Source: Sergeia podlipaevii
Lineage: Eukaryota > Euglenozoa > Kinetoplastea > Trypanosomatida > Trypanosomatidae
Direction: 5' to 3'
NCBI GenBank assembly: GCA_030849805.1
Contig: JASANZ010002163.1
Location: 1 to 59,398 of the forward strand
Length of the DNA: 59,398 bases
Part shown: piece after piece, positions 7,637 to 16,742 of the stretch
Position numbering within the stretch: position 1 is the stretch's first letter
Layout of the letters: every line of letters begins with the position of its first letter
Position numbers and translations under genes: made by a program
The notes under the pieces: generated by a model
Told to the model about the DNA's origin: nothing
The model's input: only the letters and a program-made list of their open reading frames with translations
The model's database searches: none

Positions 7637-10621
7637 TCAAATTGACTCACTTTGCCCTAAAATATCTACGAGCCACTCCGTCGAAACTGCGCTCTTGTTC
7701 TCGCTCTCTGGCCAGTATTGATGCACGGTAGGAAGCTCTGTAATGAGGGCCTCAAGCGCAAAGATCGAGGGGAGCGTACGACTCTTGCCTCCACGGCCAC
7801 TGGCTAGTCGCGTTGTTTCTTGCGACGCACCACCACCGCCACCACCGCCAACACGTTCGCTTGTTTGAACATTTAAGTTCGTCAATTGTTCATCTAAAGA
7901 GACAAGACGCGTGGCTTGCACCAAAAAAGCTCTCCTGCTGTTCCTTGGCCTTGCGCTTAACTGAGGATGTGCAGGGAGGCTTGCTGGCGGTGATGCCCCC
8001 TCGTCATCTCTACGCCTCTTCCGACCAAAGAAGCGGGACCCGGCTGACTGCTGGCCAGTGTCGCTACTGTGCCACAGGCCTTCTTCTGGGCATGCGTCAA
8101 CTGTGTGCGTAGAGTCGCTGACAGCGCCGGTGAACTCATAAATGCTCGGTGCTTCATGTATCTCCTCTTCACTAACTCGCAGGTGTTCTGCATTCCAGTA
8201 CAACTTGTTGTGGAACAACTCTGTATCATACCGCGTGGTTGCGGCATTTCTCACGCAAAGAGGGAGATGGGGTAAATTAAAGGAAGCGTACGTAGCACTG
8301 TCGCAGTTCCTTCTGGGGTCAACAGACAGGCATAGGTGCTCAAATCTATCGCAGTAAGTGGCCCACTCAACAGTGCAATTCTCCGCAGCAGTGCAGGCAT
8401 CTCGCAGTGCCCTCACCAACTGGCACACGGTCAACGCATTAGCGCCATCCACAGAGACGACTCGCAAGCAAGCTTGCATTATAAGGTCATCGAGGCCACA
8501 CATGGCGGGGGACCAAGACTTACCTTTTGCTGAGCGCACAAGTTTGTCAAGATGCTCTATCCACTGCTTTAGAATGGTAAGTGCTGTATCGCTGTTACGA
8601 TTACGCACCAACTCGAGTTCCAGCCAATGGTAGCAAAACGTATTGAAAGGCCTCAAAAAAAGCGTCGGCTCGCTTGTTATACCAGACTGCAGACACTTCT
8701 TCAACACAGCCATAGTGAGGGATAAAAAGTCTACCTGATGCATTACAGACCGCGCCACCAGTGCAATGTGATATCGCGCGCCATTGGTCGTACTCATTCG
8801 CATCCAATTAACAGCGAGGACGGCAATGTTTACGAGATGCTGAAGAATTTCTGAGCATGTTATACTGACTGACGCCAGACGGATATATTCGACTAGCGCC
8901 TCGCGTTCCCGCATCAACGCACTGCGCAAACCGCGATATGCTGCCTCTTTCGTGTCGAGCTGAGTTGAATAAATGTGTGCGCTAAAAAGCTCCAAGCACG
9001 TTGACTGAGGAAGAAATCGCTTGGAAAGCTGCAGTACAGTTGCTACATCAACTGTTCGTGCCTCCTCCTGCGGGTGAGGTCGCGCACAAAAATCAGCAAG
9101 CTCCACCCAGCAGTTGACCTGATGGGGCAACTGGCATGCACGCATCATCAGATAGTTGCGATAAACAGCCATCTCCCTCATAGATTGCGGCTGCCGCATC
9201 TGTTCCAGCAACGCATACCAGCACGCCCATAGATCAGCCTCAACACGGGAAAGAGCAAGCTCGCGCGGATTGTCCGTAGCAGCGTCAGTGGTCGGCTCTG
9301 CACCACCAATACTGCTACCCAGTGGACGCGGGAGGTACATGTTTCGCAACACAAGAAGATCCGCTGGAGGTCCTTCCTGTGGATCACGGCCACTGCTACT
9401 AACTGTTGAAGGAAAAATGATTGAGAAAAACTTGACAAGCTCAAATGCCGCTGCTCGTACTCGCACATACCGCTTCTCTAATTCGACCTTTTCCTCAAAT
9501 GGGACAGTGCCACGCATTTCTGACTGAATGAATGTGTCATAACTTTCTTTTATCTTGTCAATGCCAACCAATGGGACTTGCAGCACTCGAAGATACATCC
9601 TCTTCTTCCGTAAAAAGTTGTCATGAAACGATGCGGCGCGAAGAGCAATGTATCGCGTCCAAAGCTGCGTGCTGTGAGGCAAGTTGCCGACATCTCTCAC
9701 GAGACACGCGCAGTATAGTGCATTCAGTGATATATGGTCAGGCTCCACAAATTTTGTGAGAAAGTCAAAAAAAAGTGCGTAGAGATCGCAGCTAAAGCAT
9801 ATCGGCAAGTGACGGTAAAACGTGTTGAGCACGCGTAAATGATCGCGGAACAACGCCTTCGCCTCATCCTCGTCGCCGCAGTCGCGCAATACTCCACGCA
9901 ATGCCAACTCCGCCATTTCCTTGCGCACATAGACAAGCGCAAGTGGACCGCACGAAGGGAAAAAGTACAGCGCCGCTTGCCATACCGCCCGCACAGACGA
10001 TACGGGGAACTCGTTAATAAGCTGAAGCAAATTTGTCCATGCAACAGTGTTGTAGCAATTGCTGTTGATGTGCTGCAGATTCGCTGTAATTGCTGGTGTA
10101 GGACTTGGGACCTCGATTGTTTCCCGTTGATATCGCACAAAGTCAGTGTCACACACGGGTCCTGAGAGAACTGTAGCGAGCACGTTCCATGGAGATGGCG
10201 ATGCATCAGCATTCATGCTAAAATCGAGTTCCAGCTCATTTACACCTAGACGACTGAATAGCTTCGCTTTTGCACCTCGTATGACGTCAAAGGGCTCCTT
10301 GTAAACTAAACTCAGTCGCTCAGCCTCTAAAGACGCGCTTTCTTCGTTGATCCAGCACAGGAGCTGCCCAATTTCATTACTGCTACTGGTGTTCGATTTC
10401 TGAGCTTGCTCCACGAGTTTGAGCAACGCCCTCTCTGCATCAAATTGTGCATGTGGTATAAGTGCAACAGCCGGGTGGTGCAGTAGCGATTGCTTCAACA
10501 CTAGTAGGCACCCATCGCTTATTTTGCGTGTTGCTAGTGGCTGTACTGTCTGCCGTATTATCGAGTGTCCAGTCACACTCCGCAGTCTATCCACCAAGTC
10601 AATCAACTCCTGCTCCGCCAT
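7637..10621 (-). CDS. CstF77/Rna14-like HAT-repeat protein, pre-mRNA 3'-end processing
   Basis: The start is the ATG at 10619-10621; the open frame begins three codons earlier at GTG. The 994-residue product is largely alpha-helical with HAT-like (half-a-TPR) repeats: YNTVAWTNLLQLINEFP, RAVWQAALYFFPSCGPLAL, STQLWTRYIAL, and notably KKRMYLRVLQVPLVGIDKIKESYDTF, which follows the CstF77/Rna14 pattern (residues R-x-x-Y-x-x-x-L-x-x-P-x-x-x-I/L with Y-x-x-F). The C-terminus (from about 880) is low complexity with a Gly run. CstF77 dimerises and scaffolds cleavage and polyadenylation; in trypanosomatids this step is coupled to trans-splicing of the downstream gene. Other HAT proteins (Utp6, crooked-neck/Syf) are alternatives, but the LQVPLVGI block favours CstF77. 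Confidence 0.62.
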   Translation of the reverse strand: MAEQELIDLVDRLRSVTGHSIIRQTVQPLATRKISDGCLLVLKQSLLHHPAVALIPHAQFDAERALLKLVEQAQKSNTSSSNEIGQLLCWINEESASLEAERLSLVYKEPFDVIRGAKAKLFSRLGVNELELDFSMNADASPSPWNVLATVLSGPVCDTDFVRYQRETIEVPSPTPAITANLQHINSNCYNTVAWTNLLQLINEFPVSSVRAVWQAALYFFPSCGPLALVYVRKEMAELALRGVLRDCGDEDEAKALFRDHLRVLNTFYRHLPICFSCDLYALFFDFLTKFVEPDHISLNALYCACLVRDVGNLPHSTQLWTRYIALRAASFHDNFLRKKRMYLRVLQVPLVGIDKIKESYDTFIQSEMRGTVPFEEKVELEKRYVRVRAAAFELVKFFSIIFPSTVSSSGRDPQEGPPADLLVLRNMYLPRPLGSSIGGAEPTTDAATDNPRELALSRVEADLWACWYALLEQMRQPQSMREMAVYRNYLMMRACQLPHQVNCWVELADFCARPHPQEEARTVDVATVLQLSKRFLPQSTCLELFSAHIYSTQLDTKEAAYRGLRSALMREREALVEYIRLASVSITCSEILQHLVNIAVLAVNWMRMSTTNGARYHIALVARSVMHQVDFLSLTMAVLKKCLQSGITSEPTLFLRPFNTFCYHWLELELVRNRNSDTALTILKQWIEHLDKLVRSAKGKSWSPAMCGLDDLIMQACLRVVSVDGANALTVCQLVRALRDACTAAENCTVEWATYCDRFEHLCLSVDPRRNCDSATYASFNLPHLPLCVRNAATTRYDTELFHNKLYWNAEHLRVSEEEIHEAPSIYEFTGAVSDSTHTVDACPEEGLWHSSDTGQQSAGSRFFGRKRRRDDEGASPPASLPAHPQLSARPRNSRRAFLVQATRLVSLDEQLTNLNVQTSERVGGGGGGGASQETTRLASGRGGKSRTLPSIFALEALITELPTVHQYWPESENKSAVSTEWLVDILGQSESI

Positions 10622-11127
10622 AAGTCCCACTAAAAGTCTATGTACGCACTTTCTTCTTCTTTTAAAGAAGAGTGCTTGCTGAGAAGTGTAGCAGACTTCC
10701 TCTAGTTAGATATGCTGCTGCGTCAGCGCACGTCAACATATACAAAATAGAAAATAATAGATGAAAGTGGAACAAAATAAAATAATTTTAAAGCTTAATG
10801 AACAAAATGAAAAATAGACATTTCATTTTCATTTTCATTTTGAGAATATATGTGTATATCCGTTTATTCTTAGGGAGGTACGGTAAAAAGAAAAACTTAT
10901 ATACTCAAATTTGTTTTCCTTTATTTCGTATAGCTTTTGAGCAACTAATCAGCTTTCTTCAAATCATAGAATCAATACAGCGAGTACCTCTGTAGCAACA
11001 CCACAACACACCACAAAAAGAAGATACAAACACGATCAAAGAAAGAAATAAGGCGTCCCTTCTTTCCACTTCTCTCTCTCTCTCTCTTGCTTTCCATTGG
11101 TCCTTCCGTCAATCGCTGCTGTTGCGT
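10622..11127. other. Spacer without gene, with a TC dinucleotide run
   Basis: A/T-rich spacer. A CT repeat lies at about 11069-11088 in the 3' flank of the RING-CH gene, and on the minus strand TTTTAG lies just before the HAT-protein ATG, a possible splice acceptor. No coding frame is supported. Confidence 0.55.
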
Positions 11128-14100
11128 CTAACTGGACGATGATGTAGAAGAGGACGAAGAACTAGCATCTAAAAAGATTACCGTCTCAACGGATTCAGTC
11201 TCCAGAGCAGATGTTAAGTAGTTGATCACCGGCCGGCAGAGTAACTGAAGTCTTTTGGAAAAGCGAAAAATGGCAGTCCTTGCTACAAAAAGAAAAGATA
11301 TTGTACGTTTCCTTGCATCTGTACCCTCTTGTGCAGTAGGTATCAAAGTACGTGGCGTATTTTGAGAAGCACCAGTAGTTTCCTCTGCTATCAAGGCCAC
11401 GCGGGTAGTGTTTGGTACCTCTCCAGCAAAAGAAGGAACAGGTTGGGGTAAGGTGCGTGCTGGAACGAGAGAAGGTGCTGATGGTGGTGCGCCCATACGT
11501 TTGGTGTTTCTCAGAATACGGAACCGCTGTACCACAAACAAAAAGATACTCAACACAAGCAACATCCAACCTGAAGAGTATCGCAGAACGGTATGCCACA
11601 CAAGTTGCAAGACAATGCACCTGTAAACAAGAGGTACAATAACTGTGTGAAAAAGTTTCTGATCAAGACGAACCAGCAATACCGGCGCAAGTAACTGAGA
11701 GCAGCGAGTGTATTCAGTACCGAAAACGACTAACTCTGTCACAAGAATTACAGATATGACACCAAATCCCAGGCACCAAGTTATGCACAAGCTGGCCCAC
11801 TGTGGAACAACAAAATAAACAGGGCATAACGGCGCTAAGAAGGCGGCAAAGTCACTATTGCTCGGGGCCGCAAGCATGGGAGCCACGATTGCGAGCAGCA
11901 CTGTCACAGCAATTGACACTTTTGAAAGTCCTGCTTTCCGCCACACCTCCTCCAAAATGCCTTCTCGAACTGTTGAGCTCATCATTGCCAAATCGCCGTG
12001 GCGAATGGCCGTCAGCAGCGATTCAGTTGCACGCTGAGTACCAAGCGAAGCGGCTAGTGCCAAGCACAGATCTTGCCTTGCAGAAGCAGCTTCATCTGCA
12101 GATACACTCGCAATACCTATCCGCGTCTCAATAACCACGAACTCACCAGGTACCAGGGGAGCAAGTTCGATACAGTAGCAATATGCAAGCACTTTGCTCG
12201 CGAAAAAGTGACGAATACGCGCTACGTCGGCCTCTCGTAAGCGCGGGCCACCCATCCATCGCACACGCAACAGAAAAACCACGGTTGAAAAGATCGGAGT
12301 CAGTATCAAAACAATGCTCTGCAGCACTATAGTACTCGGATCCGCCACCTGAGATGCAATTTCGAGCACAGCATACATACCAGCAATAGAGACCACATAG
12401 CCAACGAGGAGCTGTAGACTCATCCGCGCCACCGCGATAAACTTCGCCCGCCACAGTTGTAAAGGCTCCTTTGCATGATGTCCAGAAGGTGCCTCTGGCA
12501 ATGCACGCGCAAGTACCACATACGTTTTCTTGTGCACAACAGCAACGAGGGCCACCAAGAATGGGTAACCAAAGGAATACAGGTGGAGGCTACTAAACTG
12601 AAGCTCCAGCAAGTGGTTTAGATCGACAGGAATCGCAGAAGGATCTAGGTATCTGCATGCCGCAAAAGCTGGTCGCGCAACGCAGTTCAGCCCCACCACC
12701 ACAACAAGAGACTGAACCGCGATAAGACAGAAAGTGCGGAAGTTGAGGAAGGCTAGAAAGTGAAATGAGCCCTCTGACAACAAGGAGGATGCCCGCATCC
12801 AGCGAAGTGCCCCACTATAATGCGCATTCAAAAGAAGAATAATCTGAAAGGAAGAAACAGCGAGCAACATAAGTGACGTGTTGAGCTCTGTTGCTAAGTT
12901 CATCAGCACAAACCCAGAGTAGCGTGCGTACTCGCTACGCGAAAAATGAGACGATACGCCCTTCATCGAACCGTCACCACAACCGCTGTAGTCGAATGTA
13001 TTTGGGCAACTAGGTAAGTCCTTTATAAAGTCGGGGTATATACTCGCCAGAGCCTTTCCAACACTGATCATATTGATAATAGGACGCCCTTTCCTGTTTG
13101 CTCGCATAACGCGAGGGAAACATACTGCAGCAGGCACAAGCTCTGCTTCTCGAAGAACAGCCCAGCCACTTTTGGGCGGCATCGCAAACGATGATAGGTG
13201 AGAGTCGGCAAAGTAATCAATGTTCATGAAAACTGCTATGGGACCCACTGAGCGAAACAAAAGCCATAGGAGAGCAAGTGTATAAAACAGTCCACGAAGC
13301 AGTCGGTAGCGGGTTGTATATACACTGTAGTGCCCCCGAGCACGCATCGTGGAGCCCAGCACTTGACCACCAACGCGCACAGCAACAAGCGCGAAGCCGC
13401 ACACTAAGGTGAAACGACCTAACGGATTGAAAAGAATGCCACTATTCTCTCCATCAAATGTGCTGCCTAGACGCTCAAACACGAGTGTCACTAAACTCGT
13501 TTGTCCGCATAGTCCCTCGCTCCGTGACGCAGCAGCCCAGCATATAAACTGCAATCCCTTCAGCACACTTCTCGCTGCAAATGCAGACAAACTTGGAGCG
13601 AGCCCCCACCCTAGAGCTAAAGCAAAGCACAGACATACGTGGCACGGCGCGGCCTTGTACATCAAAAACGATGTGACAAGGCCCCAGTGGTTCTCTTCCG
13701 TGCCTAAATTCCTGTCAATGATTGACAAAACGAGGCGTTTCTTTGTGACCACGTCAATTGTTGCAACTGCCGCACCGCTTGATATGTGCGAAGCCCCAAA
13801 CTGCCCTCTATCCTCATCGTCACCCTCCTCTGCCTGCTCGTCCACCACATCTTCTACACGCCGTCCCACGCCATGTGTGGGAGCCGCTTCCGTGTGGCTA
13901 TGGGCTTCTACTTCCGTATCGATACCGTGTTCCATGGCCCACTCATCAAATTGCAATGAAATGTAGGAAAACAAGAGAGAAAAAAGAAACAGGCTTAGCG
14001 CTGCAACGCACATCCGAGTGTTAACCAATGGATTTCCCTTGTAGGAATTGAGATACTCGAGTGTACCGGATACACCAAACCTTAAAAAAGCAAAGGGAGC

Positions 14101-14430
14101 AAAAATGACTACAGGCACCATAAACAGAAGTACAAATGTTACCAGAGAAAAAAGCAAAGGACCACAAAGTTGTCTAATGACATGCTTGGTTAGCAGAATG
14201 GCCAATCGCAACAGTGAGGTTGGTGTCACAGTGGAGCTCCCAATGTCCCCCGAGCGCAGCACCTTCCTCAAAGTATATGGATGCTTGCATATTTCACATC
14301 GAAGCGTGCGACTTCGCTGCACCCACTCAGCAAGACACCTTGGATGTACAGCACCAATTGTCCCCTCGCACTTGCACGGACGCAGAAAGGGGCCTTCAGT
14401 GCCTTGGCACACCCGACAGCACACTGACAT
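11128..14430 (-). CDS. Doa10/MARCH6-like RING-CH polytopic membrane E3 ubiquitin ligase
   Basis: The 1100-residue protein starts with a C4HC3 RING-CH (RINGv) finger: C5, C8, C19, C21, H29, C32, C45 and C48, with CKCEGTIGAVHPRCLAEWV between. At least ten strongly hydrophobic segments follow (for example about residues 85-115, 140-165, 260-300, 355-395, 510-535, 570-600, 700-760 and 860-960), as in the ER ligases Doa10/Teb4/MARCH6 that ubiquitinate misfolded ER proteins and short-lived proteins such as squalene monooxygenase. Only the overall layout, not a clear TEB4-Doa10 central domain, was recognised. The C-terminus is a serine-rich tail of about a dozen residues. A pyrimidine tract and CACCAG (AG at 14463-14464) lie 32 bases before the ATG. 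Confidence 0.8.
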   Translation of the reverse strand: MSVCCRVCQGTEGPFLRPCKCEGTIGAVHPRCLAEWVQRSRTLRCEICKHPYTLRKVLRSGDIGSSTVTPTSLLRLAILLTKHVIRQLCGPLLFSLVTFVLLFMVPVVIFAPFAFLRFGVSGTLEYLNSYKGNPLVNTRMCVAALSLFLFSLLFSYISLQFDEWAMEHGIDTEVEAHSHTEAAPTHGVGRRVEDVVDEQAEEGDDEDRGQFGASHISSGAAVATIDVVTKKRLVLSIIDRNLGTEENHWGLVTSFLMYKAAPCHVCLCFALALGWGLAPSLSAFAARSVLKGLQFICWAAASRSEGLCGQTSLVTLVFERLGSTFDGENSGILFNPLGRFTLVCGFALVAVRVGGQVLGSTMRARGHYSVYTTRYRLLRGLFYTLALLWLLFRSVGPIAVFMNIDYFADSHLSSFAMPPKSGWAVLREAELVPAAVCFPRVMRANRKGRPIINMISVGKALASIYPDFIKDLPSCPNTFDYSGCGDGSMKGVSSHFSRSEYARYSGFVLMNLATELNTSLMLLAVSSFQIILLLNAHYSGALRWMRASSLLSEGSFHFLAFLNFRTFCLIAVQSLVVVVGLNCVARPAFAACRYLDPSAIPVDLNHLLELQFSSLHLYSFGYPFLVALVAVVHKKTYVVLARALPEAPSGHHAKEPLQLWRAKFIAVARMSLQLLVGYVVSIAGMYAVLEIASQVADPSTIVLQSIVLILTPIFSTVVFLLRVRWMGGPRLREADVARIRHFFASKVLAYCYCIELAPLVPGEFVVIETRIGIASVSADEAASARQDLCLALAASLGTQRATESLLTAIRHGDLAMMSSTVREGILEEVWRKAGLSKVSIAVTVLLAIVAPMLAAPSNSDFAAFLAPLCPVYFVVPQWASLCITWCLGFGVISVILVTELVVFGTEYTRCSQLLAPVLLVRLDQKLFHTVIVPLVYRCIVLQLVWHTVLRYSSGWMLLVLSIFLFVVQRFRILRNTKRMGAPPSAPSLVPARTLPQPVPSFAGEVPNTTRVALIAEETTGASQNTPRTLIPTAQEGTDARKRTISFLFVARTAIFRFSKRLQLLCRPVINYLTSALETESVETVIFLDASSSSSSTSSSS

Positions 14431-14462
14431 CTGTAATAGTCACTCCTTCCTTCCTTCTACGA

Positions 14463-14560
14463 CTGGTGTATATTGGTGTGAATCCACAAAAAGCAAAACA
14501 AAATGTAAGACAAAAGGACGTTAAAAATGAAATGATAAAAATGTTCAGAAAAAAAAAAGA
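14463..14560 (-). promoter_or_regulatory. Likely spliced-leader acceptor of the RING-CH ligase gene
   Basis: On the minus strand a long T-rich/pyrimidine-rich stretch (about 14560-14480) ends in CACCAG, the AG being complementary to 14463-14464, 32 bases upstream of the ATG at 14430. Placement is by sequence pattern alone. Confidence 0.5.
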
Positions 14561-14758
14561 AAAAAGATTCTGTATAAATCCAGATATAAGGCAAATCACG
14601 CCCTCAATTCCAAAACTTTAACTCATGTGTTCAACTATTAGTAGTTTTTGTACCTTCTGTTGTGCAACAGCAAGAGCACGTAATAATAAAAAAGGATATT
14701 TGAAGGTACCCATTTCACGGTCGCGCGGTGCAACCACAAAAAGTGCAACAAAGAACAT

Positions 14759-14890
14759 TTAGATGAAAAAGAAACAGCATTGCGATAAAGCTCTACGACA
14801 TACATAAAGGGTGACAAATAGATTGTAATCGGATTCCATTACCTCAAAGCCCAGGGCTCCAGTCATTGAGCGCGGATTCATTGTGCACAT
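14759..14890 (-). CDS. Possible 43-residue small protein
   Basis: Immediately downstream of a very strong splice-acceptor pattern (ten or more pyrimidines then CCCACAG, AG at 14906-14907) the first ATG (14888-14890) opens a 43-codon frame, MCTMNPRSMTGALGFEV..., with a hydrophobic Cys/Phe-rich end. It ends with TAA (14759-14761). The RING-CH gene has its own closer acceptor, so this signal may serve a separate mRNA. Alternatively it is a short upstream frame in a long 5' leader. No family is recognised. Confidence 0.28.
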   Translation of the reverse strand: MCTMNPRSMTGALGFEVMESDYNLFVTLYVCRRALSQCCFFFI

Positions 14891-14905
14891 AATAAAACGC
14901 TTGAG

Positions 14906-14922
14906 CTGTGGGAAAAAAAAAA
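14906..14922 (-). promoter_or_regulatory. Strong polypyrimidine tract and AG splice acceptor
   Basis: The minus strand reads CAACTTTTTTTTTTCCCACAG, the textbook form of a trans-splicing acceptor. It lies in the 629-base spacer between ATG4 and the RING-CH ligase gene; see the small frame at 14759-14890. Confidence 0.5.
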
Positions 14923-15059
14923 GTTGAGCAGAGAAACAAAACCAAAATGAGTGACAACAATGCGATTGTGTGTCCTTTTCTTTCTTTTGGGAAAAGAAAG
15001 CGGCTGCACAACGCCTCACCACATGCGCCTGCCTATAAAAAAAGTTCATTTAAAAATAT

Positions 15060-16238
15060 TTAGACTGCAAGAGGATTATCAATGTTTTCCCCTTCGTGCT
15101 CGTGTTCAGAGTCAGCATAGTGATCCTCAGCTGTAGATGATATGCTTTGAAGAATGTCAGCTTCGGTGTCCCTGTTACTATTATGAGCTGCAGAGGCCCT
15201 CTCCGCCCTCTCCACAGCAGGATCACGCTCTGAAATGCTGATAAGTGGAAAGGGAACCATTGAATTAATGCTGGAAAGCTCCTCTAAAAAGACTTCAAAT
15301 GCGTTGGAGTCCCTAATGTAGAATCCAAGAAGCATGCAAGGATCCACCTTTGACGCTTTCATGACAACACGAGGCATGCTCGTTTTACCTGCCGTTTTCT
15401 CGGATAAGTAGGCTGACTGGACGTAGTGAGGGTCTAGCATAAACACTTCATCTCCCTGGTAGCCCAGTATATACAGGGACATCCTGCCCTTCCCCCCAGC
15501 TATACCACAGCAGCTGTCCATGTCAAGAAACCGCAGCATGATATTCTCGTAGCGTTCATTCAACTTCTTCACGCCCATCGCAACTGGAATGAGAAGCAAA
15601 ACTGGCTGGCTCTCTCCAAGTGACTCAAAGACAAGTGATTTGTTAACATTTCGGTCATCGAGACAGAGTGCAGTGGGTGCCTGCCCGCCACGCACACGAT
15701 ACAGAAGCGAAGCCGCCGCAAGACTTTTCCCCGCTTGCGTTGGCGACAACCATGTTGCATAATCAACGCCTATCTTGTGGGCTTCGTACTCAAGCTGATG
15801 GACGCTAAATGGCGCTCTGGAAGTGTCCATAAACAATGGTTGTGTCTCGCTTCGTAAGCGAGGTAGGTCGACAGCACAAAATAAACGATCGCCTGCGTTG
15901 TGGAAGCGCATCATAGCTGCCGCCATTAACATCTGCCCAGTACGAATCAAGCATCCCCAGTGTGAGTCCGTTGTACCACCATTGGGAAGCGGAGGAAAAC
16001 GATTCCGGTAAGAAAAGTAAAGTAACTTTTTAGTTTCTTCACGAGCAACTTCTTCCGCGTTAACACCATTGTACACCTCAGAGCCGACGATATATATGGG
16101 CACATTGTCTCGCGCTTTCTTCTTGTTGGTGCGAAACCGCATGGTTGGGTTAAGTAAGGCCTTCACAAAGTACCCAGCGTCCCAACACGGCGTCGACTCT
16201 GCAGATTGTGGTCGCGTTGTTTTTTCTGCGGCCGCCAT
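15060..16238 (-). CDS. ATG4: ATG4 cysteine peptidase (autophagy)
   Basis: ATG4 trims the C-terminus of ATG8 before lipidation and removes lipidated ATG8 from membranes. The 392-residue product has the peptidase C54 pattern: YRNRFPPLPNG with TTDSHWGCLIRTGQML, whose Cys near residue 94 is the nucleophile (family consensus SDxGWGCMxRxGQ), VDYATWLSPTQAG, and LYILGYQGDEVFMLDPHYVQ, where Asp and His near residue 268-270 complete the triad. DPCMLLGFYIRDSNAFEVFLEEL matches the conserved C-terminal block. The last 50 residues are acidic. Trypanosomatids have two ATG4 genes; which one this is cannot be settled from motifs, though its presence on the same segment as myosin XXI suggests ATG4.1. The ATG at 16236-16238 directly follows a TA repeat on the minus strand. 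Confidence 0.92.
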   Translation of the reverse strand: MAAAEKTTRPQSAESTPCWDAGYFVKALLNPTMRFRTNKKKARDNVPIYIVGSEVYNGVNAEEVAREETKKLLYFSYRNRFPPLPNGGTTDSHWGCLIRTGQMLMAAAMMRFHNAGDRLFCAVDLPRLRSETQPLFMDTSRAPFSVHQLEYEAHKIGVDYATWLSPTQAGKSLAAASLLYRVRGGQAPTALCLDDRNVNKSLVFESLGESQPVLLLIPVAMGVKKLNERYENIMLRFLDMDSCCGIAGGKGRMSLYILGYQGDEVFMLDPHYVQSAYLSEKTAGKTSMPRVVMKASKVDPCMLLGFYIRDSNAFEVFLEELSSINSMVPFPLISISERDPAVERAERASAAHNSNRDTEADILQSISSTAEDHYADSEHEHEGENIDNPLAV

Positions 16239-16742
16239 ATGCTATATATATATATATATATATTCTTTTCTACAAATTATCGTCTGAATAGCAGGTTTGC
16301 TACAGTTATAAAATGCTGGATATGGTAAAAATAAAAGAAAAATAGTGTGATGACCAACAAAAAGTGACACGTACTCCTGTAGGTACCGAAAGAGAAAACA
16401 GATTCAAATTCGCTTTTCTTTTACCCTGTAAAGTATCTTTGCAACTATATGGATTCTCTAAATGATAAAAATGAGAAGTGTTTCGTGAATATTCAACTCT
16501 GTAAGCAACAACAATAAAAATATCAACTAAGATATGCCATGACACCTTCACAAGGTGACATCCACACTCCATGTCTCACTAGCGCCACTTTCCATTCCAA
16601 AATATGCTATTTTCATTTTTGCGCTTCTTGTCAGGCCTGTATGCCTTCAGCCCTAAAAGAGAAAAAAAAAAAAAAAAGTCGTACACAAACCAAAACAACT
16701 GCGTGATACAGTTTTTTTTTCTTTTTCTAACCCCGTCACTGA
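16239..16742. other. Spacer with TA microsatellite
   Basis: A (TA)10 run at 16243-16263 adjoins the ATG4 start; on the minus strand it ends in ATATAG just before the ATG. An A run lies near 16660-16676. No coding frame is supported. Confidence 0.6.
16243..16263. repeat. TA microsatellite
   Basis: About ten TA units directly upstream of the ATG4 start. Confidence 0.85.
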
